Source: an uncultured Aquimarina sp.
Lineage (GTDB): Bacteria > Bacteroidota > Bacteroidia > Flavobacteriales > Flavobacteriaceae
Assembly (NCBI GenBank): GCA_947496355.1
Contig: CANMCO010000010.1
Location: 167,368 to 231,367 of the forward strand
Length of the DNA stretch: 64,000 bases
Direction: 5' to 3'
The notes beneath the pieces were generated by a model that did no database searches, had not been told where the DNA came from, and worked only from the letters and a program-made list of their open reading frames with translations. Of the stretch, positions 57,745 to 64,000 are shown piece by piece. The stretch's first letter is position 1; every line of letters starts with the position of its first letter. A program made the translations under genes and the position numbers.

Positions 57745-58062
57745 TTATCTACGGCTAGATTTAACTAGATCAGGATTTTTCCTTCCGTGATCAAGAAGCT
57801 TCTTTTTTGAATAAAAAATGGGCGTTCCATATCTGACATAACAGTCCCTAGGGATTTTCCCAATCTTACGCCACTCGATAATTGTAGTAACGCTTATGTT
57901 TAAAAATTTTGCGGCTTGTTTTTGGGTGAGATTATAATCCTCCCCATTTAGTGAAGAATCATCAATAAGTTCTGTTTTTCGGTACTCGTTTACGGCAGTT
58001 ATCGCAAACTGTTGAAGGTCATTTTTGGATACACCATATATTATTGTCTTTGACATAATCAA
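57745..58062 (-). CDS. Excisionase-like helix-turn-helix protein
   Basis: The 105-aa protein holds a MerR/excisionase-type HTH: LTQKQAAKFLNISVTTIIEWRKIGKIP, then YSKKKLLDHGRKNP. This fits the HTH_17 proteins beside integrases, acting as excision factor or regulator. An earlier in-frame start exists (MIMSKT; second ATG 6 bases on). The 171-bp gap upstream (58063-58233) is AT-rich with no clean promoter motif. Confidence 0.75.
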   Translation of the reverse strand: MIMSKTIIYGVSKNDLQQFAITAVNEYRKTELIDDSSLNGEDYNLTQKQAAKFLNISVTTIIEWRKIGKIPRDCYVRYGTPIFYSKKKLLDHGRKNPDLVKSSRR

Positions 58063-58233
58063 TTGTTTTAGTTTGAACCATCTTAAATTGATTAAAACAG
58101 TTCTTTTGTTTGACTATGCAAAGTTTAGTTTAAGAAGCTTGAGAAAAAACCTAAGGAAAAACGTTGATACATTGCTTTTCTTTATCCACAAGGCGTAAGA
58201 AGTAAAATTAATTTGAAAATAATTATCTTTTTA

Positions 58234-58890
58234 TTATAAATACTGATTGATAACTGATTTTTTGAGTATTTTGAAATCACAGTAGTAGATACTATTAGTA
58301 GTTTCTTTTCTTCTTCTTAGATTTTTAACAAATTGCCTATTTCTATAAAGAGAATTACTATTGTTATTGTTTAAAGTTTGAAAGTTATAAGTTAAGATTT
58401 CTGATAATTTGTTCTCTGAAAAGTTTTTAAATTTTCCTTTACTTTGAATGTATAATAATAAATTCCTTATTTCATCGAGCCCTTCTATATTTAAGAAATC
58501 AATTATTGGATCTGTGTCTCCAATAAAAAAATTGGACATTCCTTTATGATCATATCGTGATTCCTGAACAGAATCTAAATACCTATATTTATTATGTTTC
58601 TTTTTATTGAACTTAAAAGAAAACAATATTGAGTTTGTAATGCACTCATCTATTCTTTTACTTTCTGTTTCTTCCAAAAAGTTATTAAGAACAGCTGATT
58701 CATCAGTCTTTTTCTCTTTGAGATACCCTAATTCTTTTAAAACATACCTAAATAACCTTTCAATTTTAATAGGAGATATCCTTTCAGTAAAAATTAGTCT
58801 ATCTGGAGTTTTTCTATTTACCCCAAATTCTACAGGTCGATCTTCTTTCATGTTTTTTATAAAATCGAAATCTTGACTACTATTTTTCAT
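58234..58890 (-). CDS. Hypothetical protein next to the integrase
   Basis: This 218-aa protein is basic and rich in Asn, Lys and Phe. It has motifs FTERISPIKIERLFRYVLKELGYL and GDTDPIIDFLNIEGLDEIRNLLLYIQSKGKF, which resemble helical segments of DNA-binding proteins, but I recognise no family. Its gene is 46 bases downstream of the integrase in the same direction. It may be a regulator of integration. Confidence 0.55.
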   Translation of the reverse strand: MKNSSQDFDFIKNMKEDRPVEFGVNRKTPDRLIFTERISPIKIERLFRYVLKELGYLKEKKTDESAVLNNFLEETESKRIDECITNSILFSFKFNKKKHNKYRYLDSVQESRYDHKGMSNFFIGDTDPIIDFLNIEGLDEIRNLLLYIQSKGKFKNFSENKLSEILTYNFQTLNNNNSNSLYRNRQFVKNLRRRKETTNSIYYCDFKILKKSVINQYL

Positions 58891-58936
58891 TTCTATTTTT
58901 CAAATTAATAAACAAAAGGGAAAAGAAAACGGCTTA

Positions 58937-60187
58937 TCATTTCTTCATATTTACTTTATCCCATGTATTATCCATTTCACTCCGTTTTAGATCCTCTGCA
59001 ATCTTTACATATCGTCGGAAGCTTTCCTCTTTTTTATGCCCTGTAATATTGCGCACTACCATTTCCTTCATCCCTAACACCAGACTATTGGTAACAAAAG
59101 TTTTACGAGCTGTATGACTTGTAATAAGTTCATATTTGGGAACTGTCTTATCTAGTCGTTTTTTTCCTATATATCTGGTAATTGATGTTGGCGTATTAAT
59201 TTTTGCCTTTTCGCAACATTCTTTAATATACTTATTAAACTTTTCTGCAGATATAGATGGTATCGGTTCGTAGATTGTATCTCTATACTTTTCTAATAAC
59301 TCTTTTGCAAAATTGTTGAGAGGTATTTTATGATCTATTGTTTTAGTCTTTTTGATATTCAGTTTCAAATGATCTTCAAATACATTCGAAACTCTTAATT
59401 GCTTAATATCAGAAAAACGTAGTCCCGTAAAGCACCCAAAGCAATAAGTATCTTTAACATGTTCCAATCTCTGAGAATCAAATTTGTGATTAAACAACTG
59501 CATCAATTCTTCCATTGTCAAATAGATCACTTCTATTTCTTGTTCTGGAGCTTTAAACTTTCTAAAATCTAAATTCTCATGATATCCCCGATCATACGAC
59601 CAATTCATAAAGGTTTTTAAAACTGAAATAAGCTTCGAGAAGTAATTATTTAGCGTATTCTTATGCTCGAATGCATAGTCTCGAAACTTCTCAAAGAAAT
59701 CGACTGTAATAGTATCAAACCGTAGTGGATAATCTTCATATTCTCCAAAGTCCTTATAGAAATTTAATGCAGTCTTATATCGTCTTAGCGTACCATCAGT
59801 TTTAATATTTTTACCTTTTTCTATAAACTCTTCAAAGCTTGGAAAGAACTCATTAGTCAGACTTACCGATTCTAATCCGGATTTTAGTTTTTCTGTTATA
59901 AATTCTTTTGTAGATATTATCTCATTAAGGAGGATATATCTGAAAAGTTTTTTTACATCTCCTTCCATTTCATCTAGCTTTTTGTTGTATTCAATACAAA
60001 AATTATATTCCTCTGTTTTTCTAGGAGTCTTTATTCTTTCATTTCGACTATCCCAATGCTTTTCAAAACAATTTACCCCAGAAACTCCTTTGAAAATCTT
60101 AAAGCCATTAGCCGATATTAACATCCTAACGGGAACCTTCCCTTCTTTATTAATTTTATCTTTTCTTAAATGAAATGAAACTTGCAT
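58937..60187 (-). CDS. Tyrosine site-specific integrase
   Basis: This 416-aa integrase has an Arm-binding N-terminus (SFHLRKDKINKEGKVPVRMLIS), a SAM-like core-binding domain (130-225), and the catalytic domain with Arg257 (CFTGLRFSDI), Lys about 280, His358-x-x-Arg361 (SHTARKTF), His384 (ITGHKKEESF) and Tyr393 (RRYVKIAE). All catalytic residues are present. This type is usual in Bacteroidota integrative elements. The gene is next to the right att copy and should carry out integration in tRNA-Arg. No frame break. Confidence 0.95.
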   Translation of the reverse strand: MQVSFHLRKDKINKEGKVPVRMLISANGFKIFKGVSGVNCFEKHWDSRNERIKTPRKTEEYNFCIEYNKKLDEMEGDVKKLFRYILLNEIISTKEFITEKLKSGLESVSLTNEFFPSFEEFIEKGKNIKTDGTLRRYKTALNFYKDFGEYEDYPLRFDTITVDFFEKFRDYAFEHKNTLNNYFSKLISVLKTFMNWSYDRGYHENLDFRKFKAPEQEIEVIYLTMEELMQLFNHKFDSQRLEHVKDTYCFGCFTGLRFSDIKQLRVSNVFEDHLKLNIKKTKTIDHKIPLNNFAKELLEKYRDTIYEPIPSISAEKFNKYIKECCEKAKINTPTSITRYIGKKRLDKTVPKYELITSHTARKTFVTNSLVLGMKEMVVRNITGHKKEESFRRYVKIAEDLKRSEMDNTWDKVNMKK

Positions 60188-60347
60188 TTATATTTAATTT
60201 GATATAAATATACAAAAAGGGCAACTAAAAGGGCTACATTTATGAATATAAATTCTTTAAAAATTAATTAAATCACTAACAAAAAAGATAATAAATACAA
60301 TACATAAAGATTTAAATACATAAAACCTGATTTAAAAATACAGGTAC

Positions 60348-60364
60348 TCCTGCCGAGGTCACAA
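60348..60364 (+). repeat. att core, right copy
   Basis: TCCTGCCGAGGTCACAA, identical to the tRNA-Arg 3' end at 39835-39851. The bases before it (ACAGGTAC) partly resemble the T arm, and the native tRNA terminator follows at 60383. Confidence 0.9.
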
Positions 60365-60382
60365 ATGAGACAAAATTTACCG

Positions 60383-60410
60383 AAGCGAGACAATATTGTC
60401 TCGCTTTTTT
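60383..60410 (+). terminator. Native terminator of tRNA-Arg, displaced by the element
   Basis: A 24-bp perfect palindrome (60383-60406; arm AAGCGAGACAAT) ends in six T's, 19 bases after the right att core. Before integration it would lie right behind the tRNA. Confidence 0.85.
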
Positions 60411-60485
60411 GTTGTTTATTACTACTTTTATGTTCAGAAAACAATAGCAAAGCTATCATAACGCATTAAAACCAACGAAAAACTA

Positions 60486-61337
60486 ATGACCAAACCATTT
60501 ATAAGACAAACTGTATTTCTTTTCGTGATATTATTTTCCAATATTTCTAATGCTCAACAAGGCTTTGACATTCCTTATGGAAATAATAATGAGACTGGAA
60601 AATACGCTAAAATAAATGGAATAAAAATGTATTATGAAGTATACGGAAAAGGGGAACCTCTTCTTCTAATACATGGTAATGGAGCGGATATAAAGTCAAT
60701 GTCACACCAAATTGACTACTTTAAATCTAAATATAAAATCATTGTTGCCGATAGCCGAGGTCATGGAAAATCAGAATTTAAAACCGACTCTTTAACTTAT
60801 AAGCAAATCACACAAGATTGGGAAGAATTATCAAATCATTTAAAACTGGATTCGATTAATATTTTAGGATGGAGTGATGGAGGTATCATAGGTTTAAAAA
60901 TGGGAATCAACAATAAGACTAAAATAAAAAATATAATAGCAATGGGGGCAAACTTAAGACCGGATACTACAGCGGTTAATAGTTACGCTCCTGAATATGT
61001 GAGAAAGAGTATTGAAAAATCTAAAAAGATGATAGAGAAAGGAGATACTTCTAAGGATTGGAAACGTGAGCTGCAACTTGATGAAATGTTAGTATTTCAG
61101 CCTGATATTAAAAATTCTGACCTAAAACAAATTAATGCTTCGGTTTTAATAATGGTAGGAGATAGAGATATAATTAAAAACGAACATGCTGTAGAAATGT
61201 TCAATGACCTTATCAAAGGACAACTTTGTATTATGCCAGGTATTAACCATGGAGCGCCGAGGAATAATCCTGAAATTTTTAATAGAATTGTTTATCGGTT
61301 TTTAACGGAACCGTTCAATTATACTTCCAAAAAATAA
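60486..61337 (+). CDS. Secreted alpha/beta hydrolase
   Basis: The 283-aa product has a signal peptide (FVILFSNISNAQ, residue 24) and an alpha/beta hydrolase fold: oxyanion strand LLLIHGNGADIKSM, nucleophile elbow ILGWSDGGIIG (Ser130), acid near Asp226/228 (MVGDRDII) and His255 (GINHGAP). The substrate is unknown; similar proteins are annotated as esterases or C-C hydrolases. It is the first gene right of the element. No operon partner. Confidence 0.88.
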   Translation: MTKPFIRQTVFLFVILFSNISNAQQGFDIPYGNNNETGKYAKINGIKMYYEVYGKGEPLLLIHGNGADIKSMSHQIDYFKSKYKIIVADSRGHGKSEFKTDSLTYKQITQDWEELSNHLKLDSINILGWSDGGIIGLKMGINNKTKIKNIIAMGANLRPDTTAVNSYAPEYVRKSIEKSKKMIEKGDTSKDWKRELQLDEMLVFQPDIKNSDLKQINASVLIMVGDRDIIKNEHAVEMFNDLIKGQLCIMPGINHGAPRNNPEIFNRIVYRFLTEPFNYTSKK

Positions 61338-61603
61338 CAGTAGCTAACAATTTTTGTATTACATATATTCCATTCTGTAAGCAAACGGAACTATACAAGA
61401 GGCGTTAATCTTATTTAGCAGATTATCGAATAAAATAGGGTTGGACAAATGTTACCAGAACTCTTAAATAAAAGTTAATTAAAATTTATTCAATGCATTT
61501 CTAGCAATCTATTAATAAGGCTCGATGTTCTTTTGCGTATTCTGAAATTTCTTCTAAATATTTTGTTAAAAAGTTTGAACTCTGAATGCTTGGGGTCACG
61601 AAT

Positions 61604-61694
61604 GAATCACAAAAAATGTGAATGACGAAGCGAGTTTCAAAAATGAAGCTCGCTTCTTTTTTTGAAAATTGCGAAGTGATTCTTTTTGTGATTC
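61604..61694. repeat. 12-bp inverted repeat flanking a terminator hairpin
   Basis: GAATCACAAAAA (61604-61615) is complemented by 61683-61694. The preceding GGGGTCACGAATGA and the inner GAAGCGAG/CTCGCTTC mirror the sequence order after the right att site (GAGGTCACAAATGA, then AAGCGAG/CTCGCTT). Confidence 0.5.
61627..61663 (+). terminator. Terminator hairpin in the gap after the hydrolase gene
   Basis: GAAGCGAG (61627-61634) and CTCGCTTC (61649-61656) with seven T's. It is 290 bases after the hydrolase stop, so it may be the end of a lost gene rather than of the hydrolase. Confidence 0.8.
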
Positions 61695-62142
61695 TCAAAG
61701 CGAAGTTTTATCAGGAAGGACAACGTCAATCCTCTTGAGTTTACTACAATTATAAAACTACACAATTAACGCAGTTCAGCTATAACTCTTGGGTAAAATT
61801 TGTAAAAAAAGAACTTTGTCATAGGTATTAGTGAAGTAAGTAATCATACTCAATAGCATACCAATACTCCTCCCATCCCCTTTCTATCAAATAGTATTTA
61901 GCAACTTTGATTGTCATTCTAACCTTTTGAAGACCATTTGAGGACTATAAAACAAAATAACCTTGACTTATTAAACTTCTTTTATCAGTTTAATACAAAG
62001 ACCTTTAGAATTAAAGAATTTTGAAACAAAGATTTGAAAAACAAAATCCTTTAGATCTTTAAAAGTAGTTTTTAACCTCTTTGTAAGATAATTTGGTTTA
62101 TTTATGCTAAAATGAATACCTTTAAAGATACCCAATTTTGCA

Positions 62143-63819
62143 ATGACAGTTGATAGATTACTCTTGTACCTATTCTTTTTTATTCCTTGGAGTTGGAATT
62201 CTTTTTCTCAAGAAAAAGATAGTACATTGACTGTACTTGAAGAAAGATTAGAAAAAGCTACTACAGATTCTATAAAAGTTGAAGCATTATTGAGTTTAGG
62301 AGTTTATCAATTGGGAAGAGATTTTAATAAGGTCGAAACCTATGCCGATAAAATAAAAGAGATCCTAGAAAAAAAAGATTTGGGATATGATACTAATTTA
62401 CAAAGAGCCGAAGTATTTCAACAACTTGGTATAATACATCGCAAAAGAGCACATTATAGTAAATCATTACAATATTACCTTGATGCTCAAAAGATTTTTT
62501 TGGAATATAATGATTCTTTAAATCTATCTTCTAACTATCATAATATCGGTAATGTATTCAAATATCAAGAAGAATATAGAAGGTCTATTGATGCTTTTAA
62601 AAAGGCAATTGCAATTAATGAAAAATTGGGGATCCCAAAAAAAATTGGAGATAATTATAATGCAATTGCTAGTTCGTATCGAAGAATTAATAAAATAGAT
62701 TCGGCTTCTTATTTTTTAGAAAAAGCATATGCTTTATACGAAAAAGAAGGGTATGAGGAAGGAAAATACCGCGTCATTGCTAATAAAGCTCAAATTCTCA
62801 ATCGACAAAAAAAATATTCGAAAGCGTTATCGTTTCAATTAGACTACTTGAAATACGTTGAAAAGAAAGAAATAAAAGAGTCTATAGCCACAGCAAACTA
62901 CAACTTGGCACGTACTTATAATGAATTAGGCCAATTTGAAAAGGCACTATTTCATATTGACCGATCTATAGCTGCAGCTAGAAGAGAGAAAATGGGGAGA
63001 CATCTAGCAGTGTCATACAAAAGAAAAAGTCTTTCTTATTTTAAAATGAAACAATTTGAGCAAGCCTTAGCCTATTATCGAATGTATGCGAAAGCTAATG
63101 ATAGTGTTTTCAATCTACAAAAAGCAAAGGAGATTAAAGAAATTGAACTTCGGTACGAATTTGAACAGCAAAAGTTGAATGACAGCATCCGGTTTGCTGA
63201 AGAAAAAAAACGAATATCTACAATTGCAGAAAATCAAGAATTAAAGAAAAAATGGTATCTCACACTTTTTTTGGGAACACTTTTTTTTATTATTATCGTT
63301 TTCTATTATGGAATACGATATTTTAGAAAAGTATGGAAACAAAACCGAGTTAGAGAAACAAAATTAACGACTAAAATAGAAGAACTATCTACAGAAGTTT
63401 CTTTAAAAAAAGAAGAAGTTAGGGATCTAATGAAAGAAACTTTGATTCATCTAAGAACAAAGGAAAAGTTAGCTGATGATCTCAGTAAATTATCAGATCA
63501 GCAAGAAGGGGTTACGTTACATAGTATCATTGCAGAACTAAAAGCGGATAAATTCGAAGATGCTAAACTGATTTTACTTAAAAAGAATATCGAAACACTA
63601 AGTTATGAATTTTTAAAACGCCTTAAGGCGAAACACCCTTTACTTACCAAAACTGATATTGAGGTTTGTTCATTTATTAAGTTAGGTTTATCTAGAAAAG
63701 AGATCGCAAATCTGCGAAAAACTAGCTTAGATGCAATTAAATCTACTCGATATCGATTAAAAAGTAAATTAAACCTTACTTCAAAAGATTCGTTAGATAA
63801 ATACATTCATTCGCTTTAA
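62143..63819 (+). CDS. TPR-repeat membrane regulator with C-terminal LuxR-like HTH
   Basis: The 558-aa protein has a signal peptide (FFIPWSWNSFSQ), six to seven TPR-like helices (30-330; e.g. AEVFQQLGIIHRKRAHYSKSLQYYLDAQ, NYHNIGNVFKYQEEYRRSIDAFKKA), one membrane segment (WYLTLFLGTLFFIIIVFYYG, about 367-388), a cytoplasmic coiled coil (400-450) and a C-terminal HTH (LTKTDIEVCSFIKLGLSRKEIANLRKTSLDAIKSTRYRLKSKL). This one-protein layout is common in Flavobacteriaceae: a periplasmic TPR sensor tied to a DNA-binding end. The ligand and targets are unknown. No adjacent operon. Confidence 0.85.
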   Translation: MTVDRLLLYLFFFIPWSWNSFSQEKDSTLTVLEERLEKATTDSIKVEALLSLGVYQLGRDFNKVETYADKIKEILEKKDLGYDTNLQRAEVFQQLGIIHRKRAHYSKSLQYYLDAQKIFLEYNDSLNLSSNYHNIGNVFKYQEEYRRSIDAFKKAIAINEKLGIPKKIGDNYNAIASSYRRINKIDSASYFLEKAYALYEKEGYEEGKYRVIANKAQILNRQKKYSKALSFQLDYLKYVEKKEIKESIATANYNLARTYNELGQFEKALFHIDRSIAAARREKMGRHLAVSYKRKSLSYFKMKQFEQALAYYRMYAKANDSVFNLQKAKEIKEIELRYEFEQQKLNDSIRFAEEKKRISTIAENQELKKKWYLTLFLGTLFFIIIVFYYGIRYFRKVWKQNRVRETKLTTKIEELSTEVSLKKEEVRDLMKETLIHLRTKEKLADDLSKLSDQQEGVTLHSIIAELKADKFEDAKLILLKKNIETLSYEFLKRLKAKHPLLTKTDIEVCSFIKLGLSRKEIANLRKTSLDAIKSTRYRLKSKLNLTSKDSLDKYIHSL

Positions 63820-63923
63820 GCCTTGTTTTTTACTAACAAATTAGTAATTTTTTTGGAGAATAAAACTTAGTAAAGACAAAAAAAACATTGCTATAGAAAT
63901 GAAGTTTTCTTATATTAAGGTAA

Positions 63924-64000
63924 TGTCTCGTCCTAAAATAGCGATACACTAAAATTTAGTGTAATGAAAAATTCAGTAACCACGGGTTATGTAAAGCGAA
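63924..64000 (+). mobile_element. Possible left end of an insertion sequence
   Basis: From TGTCTCGTCC (63924) there is an AT-rich leader with a perfect 9+1+9 palindrome (63945-63963, arm TACACTAAA), then an ORF. The TG start, close ORF and position fit IS3/IS150-like ends. The window stops before the other end, so the family is not proven. Confidence 0.35.
63964..64000 (+). CDS. Start of a possible transposase (cut by the window end)
   Basis: An ATG right after the palindrome opens MKNSVTTGYVKR, continuing past the window. Twelve residues are too few to assign a family; transposase is inferred from the IS-like leader. Confidence 0.3.
   Translation, partial: MKNSVTTGYVKR

Larger units (their letters stand above)
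39835..60364. mobile_element. Integrative mobilizable element in tRNA-Arg, about 20.5 kb
   Basis: The element is bounded by a perfect 17-bp direct repeat: the tRNA-Arg 3' end (39835-39851) and a second copy (60348-60364) 161 bases from a tyrosine integrase gene. It carries integrase, HTH/excisionase-like and replication-type genes, a candidate oriT, BfmA-like and DUF5712-like mobilization proteins, a VirD4/TraG-type ATPase, TraO- and TraQ-like envelope proteins, and cargo. VirB4/TraG-type secretion genes for a full conjugation apparatus are not seen, so transfer would need a helper element. Cargo occupies 40-51 kb. The tRNA is kept whole on the left and the displaced native terminator is on the right. 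Confidence 0.9.
61338..62142. other. 805-bp intergenic region
   Basis: It holds a terminator at 61627-61663 and a larger inverted repeat around it (see next entries); the rest is AT-rich. A 65-codon minus-strand frame (61501-61698) is open only because of the repeats. From 61700 to 62142 I see no gene, RNA or clean promoter. Confidence 0.6.

Noticed and set aside
51052..60187. Idea that the element is fully self-transmissible
   Set aside because: No VirB4/TraG-type channel ATPase, TraJ/TraK/TraM/TraN set or other channel genes are seen; only coupling ATPase, relaxase and two envelope-like proteins.
61501..61698. 65-codon minus-strand frame in the gap right of the hydrolase gene
   Set aside because: It runs through the terminator hairpin and the inverted repeats, which explains the open frame; composition has no protein motif.

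Overview
The window looks like chromosome of a marine Flavobacteriaceae bacterium (Bacteroidota), possibly Aquimarina-like. The DNA is AT-rich. Promoters fit the Bacteroidota pattern TTTG-N(17-23)-TAnnTTTG rather than the E. coli one. There is a type IX secretion (T9SS type B) C-terminal domain, a Bacteroidota-type GSIII glutamine synthetase, BlaI/BlaR1-like M56 pairs, and mobilization proteins of the BfmA/DUF5712 kind. The genus is inference; no rRNA is present.

Left part (1-39.8 kb) is mostly core chromosome. It holds the end of a hybrid histidine kinase, lpxK, a NIF3-like protein with a zinc-ribbon-family coiled-coil partner, a glycosyltransferase, rpsT, two identical tRNA-Glu genes each with its own promoter, proS, a Gly/Trp-repeat lipoprotein beside an OmpP1/FadL-type porin, a T9SS cargo protein, then folE-cysS-yidD-lgt, a GH5 lipoprotein whose catalytic acid/base Glu is Lys, prfA, msrA and purM. 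From 21.1 to 27.5 kb lies a complete curli-type amyloid operon on the minus strand: curlin-repeat subunit, a second curlin-like protein, a CsgH/CsgE fusion, CsgF, CsgG fused to a C-terminal beta-barrel-like domain, and a TolB-like lipoprotein. Next are two divergent glutamine synthetases (GSIII and GSII), a Na+/Ca2+ antiporter, a BlaI repressor with an exceptional palindromic operator followed by two M56 sensor proteases and a detached copy of their extracytoplasmic domain, then apt and an SPFH protein.

At 39,835-60,364 a 20.5-kb integrative mobilizable element sits in the 3' end of tRNA-Arg(ACG). It is bounded by a perfect 17-bp direct repeat, with a tyrosine integrase beside the right repeat. 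The backbone (minus strand, 51.0-60.2 kb) has integrase, excisionase-like HTH, replication/helicase-loader-like genes, a GC-rich multi-hairpin candidate oriT, BfmA-like and DUF5712-like mobilization proteins, a coupling ATPase, and TraO-like and TraQ-like envelope proteins, but no full type IV secretion system. The cargo is the most interesting part. A tightly overlapping plus-strand operon (40.07-44.93 kb) encodes a DndD/SMC-like ATPase, a small winged-helix-like protein, a PD-(D/E)XK nuclease and a DNA methyltransferase, followed by an orphan ParS/MbcA-like protein. This looks like an undescribed or hybrid restriction/defence system. Behind it, on the opposite strand, are a collagen-like Gly-rich protein and a large coiled-coil protein with a central hydrophobic segment (a candidate pore-forming toxin pair), a metallophosphoesterase, and two paralogous secreted proteins flanking a membrane zinc-finger protein.

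Right of the element (60.4-64 kb) are the displaced native tRNA terminator, a secreted alpha/beta hydrolase, an 800-bp non-coding stretch with a degenerate echo of the tRNA-end/terminator sequence, a TPR membrane regulator with a C-terminal HTH, and the likely left end of an insertion sequence cut by the window edge.
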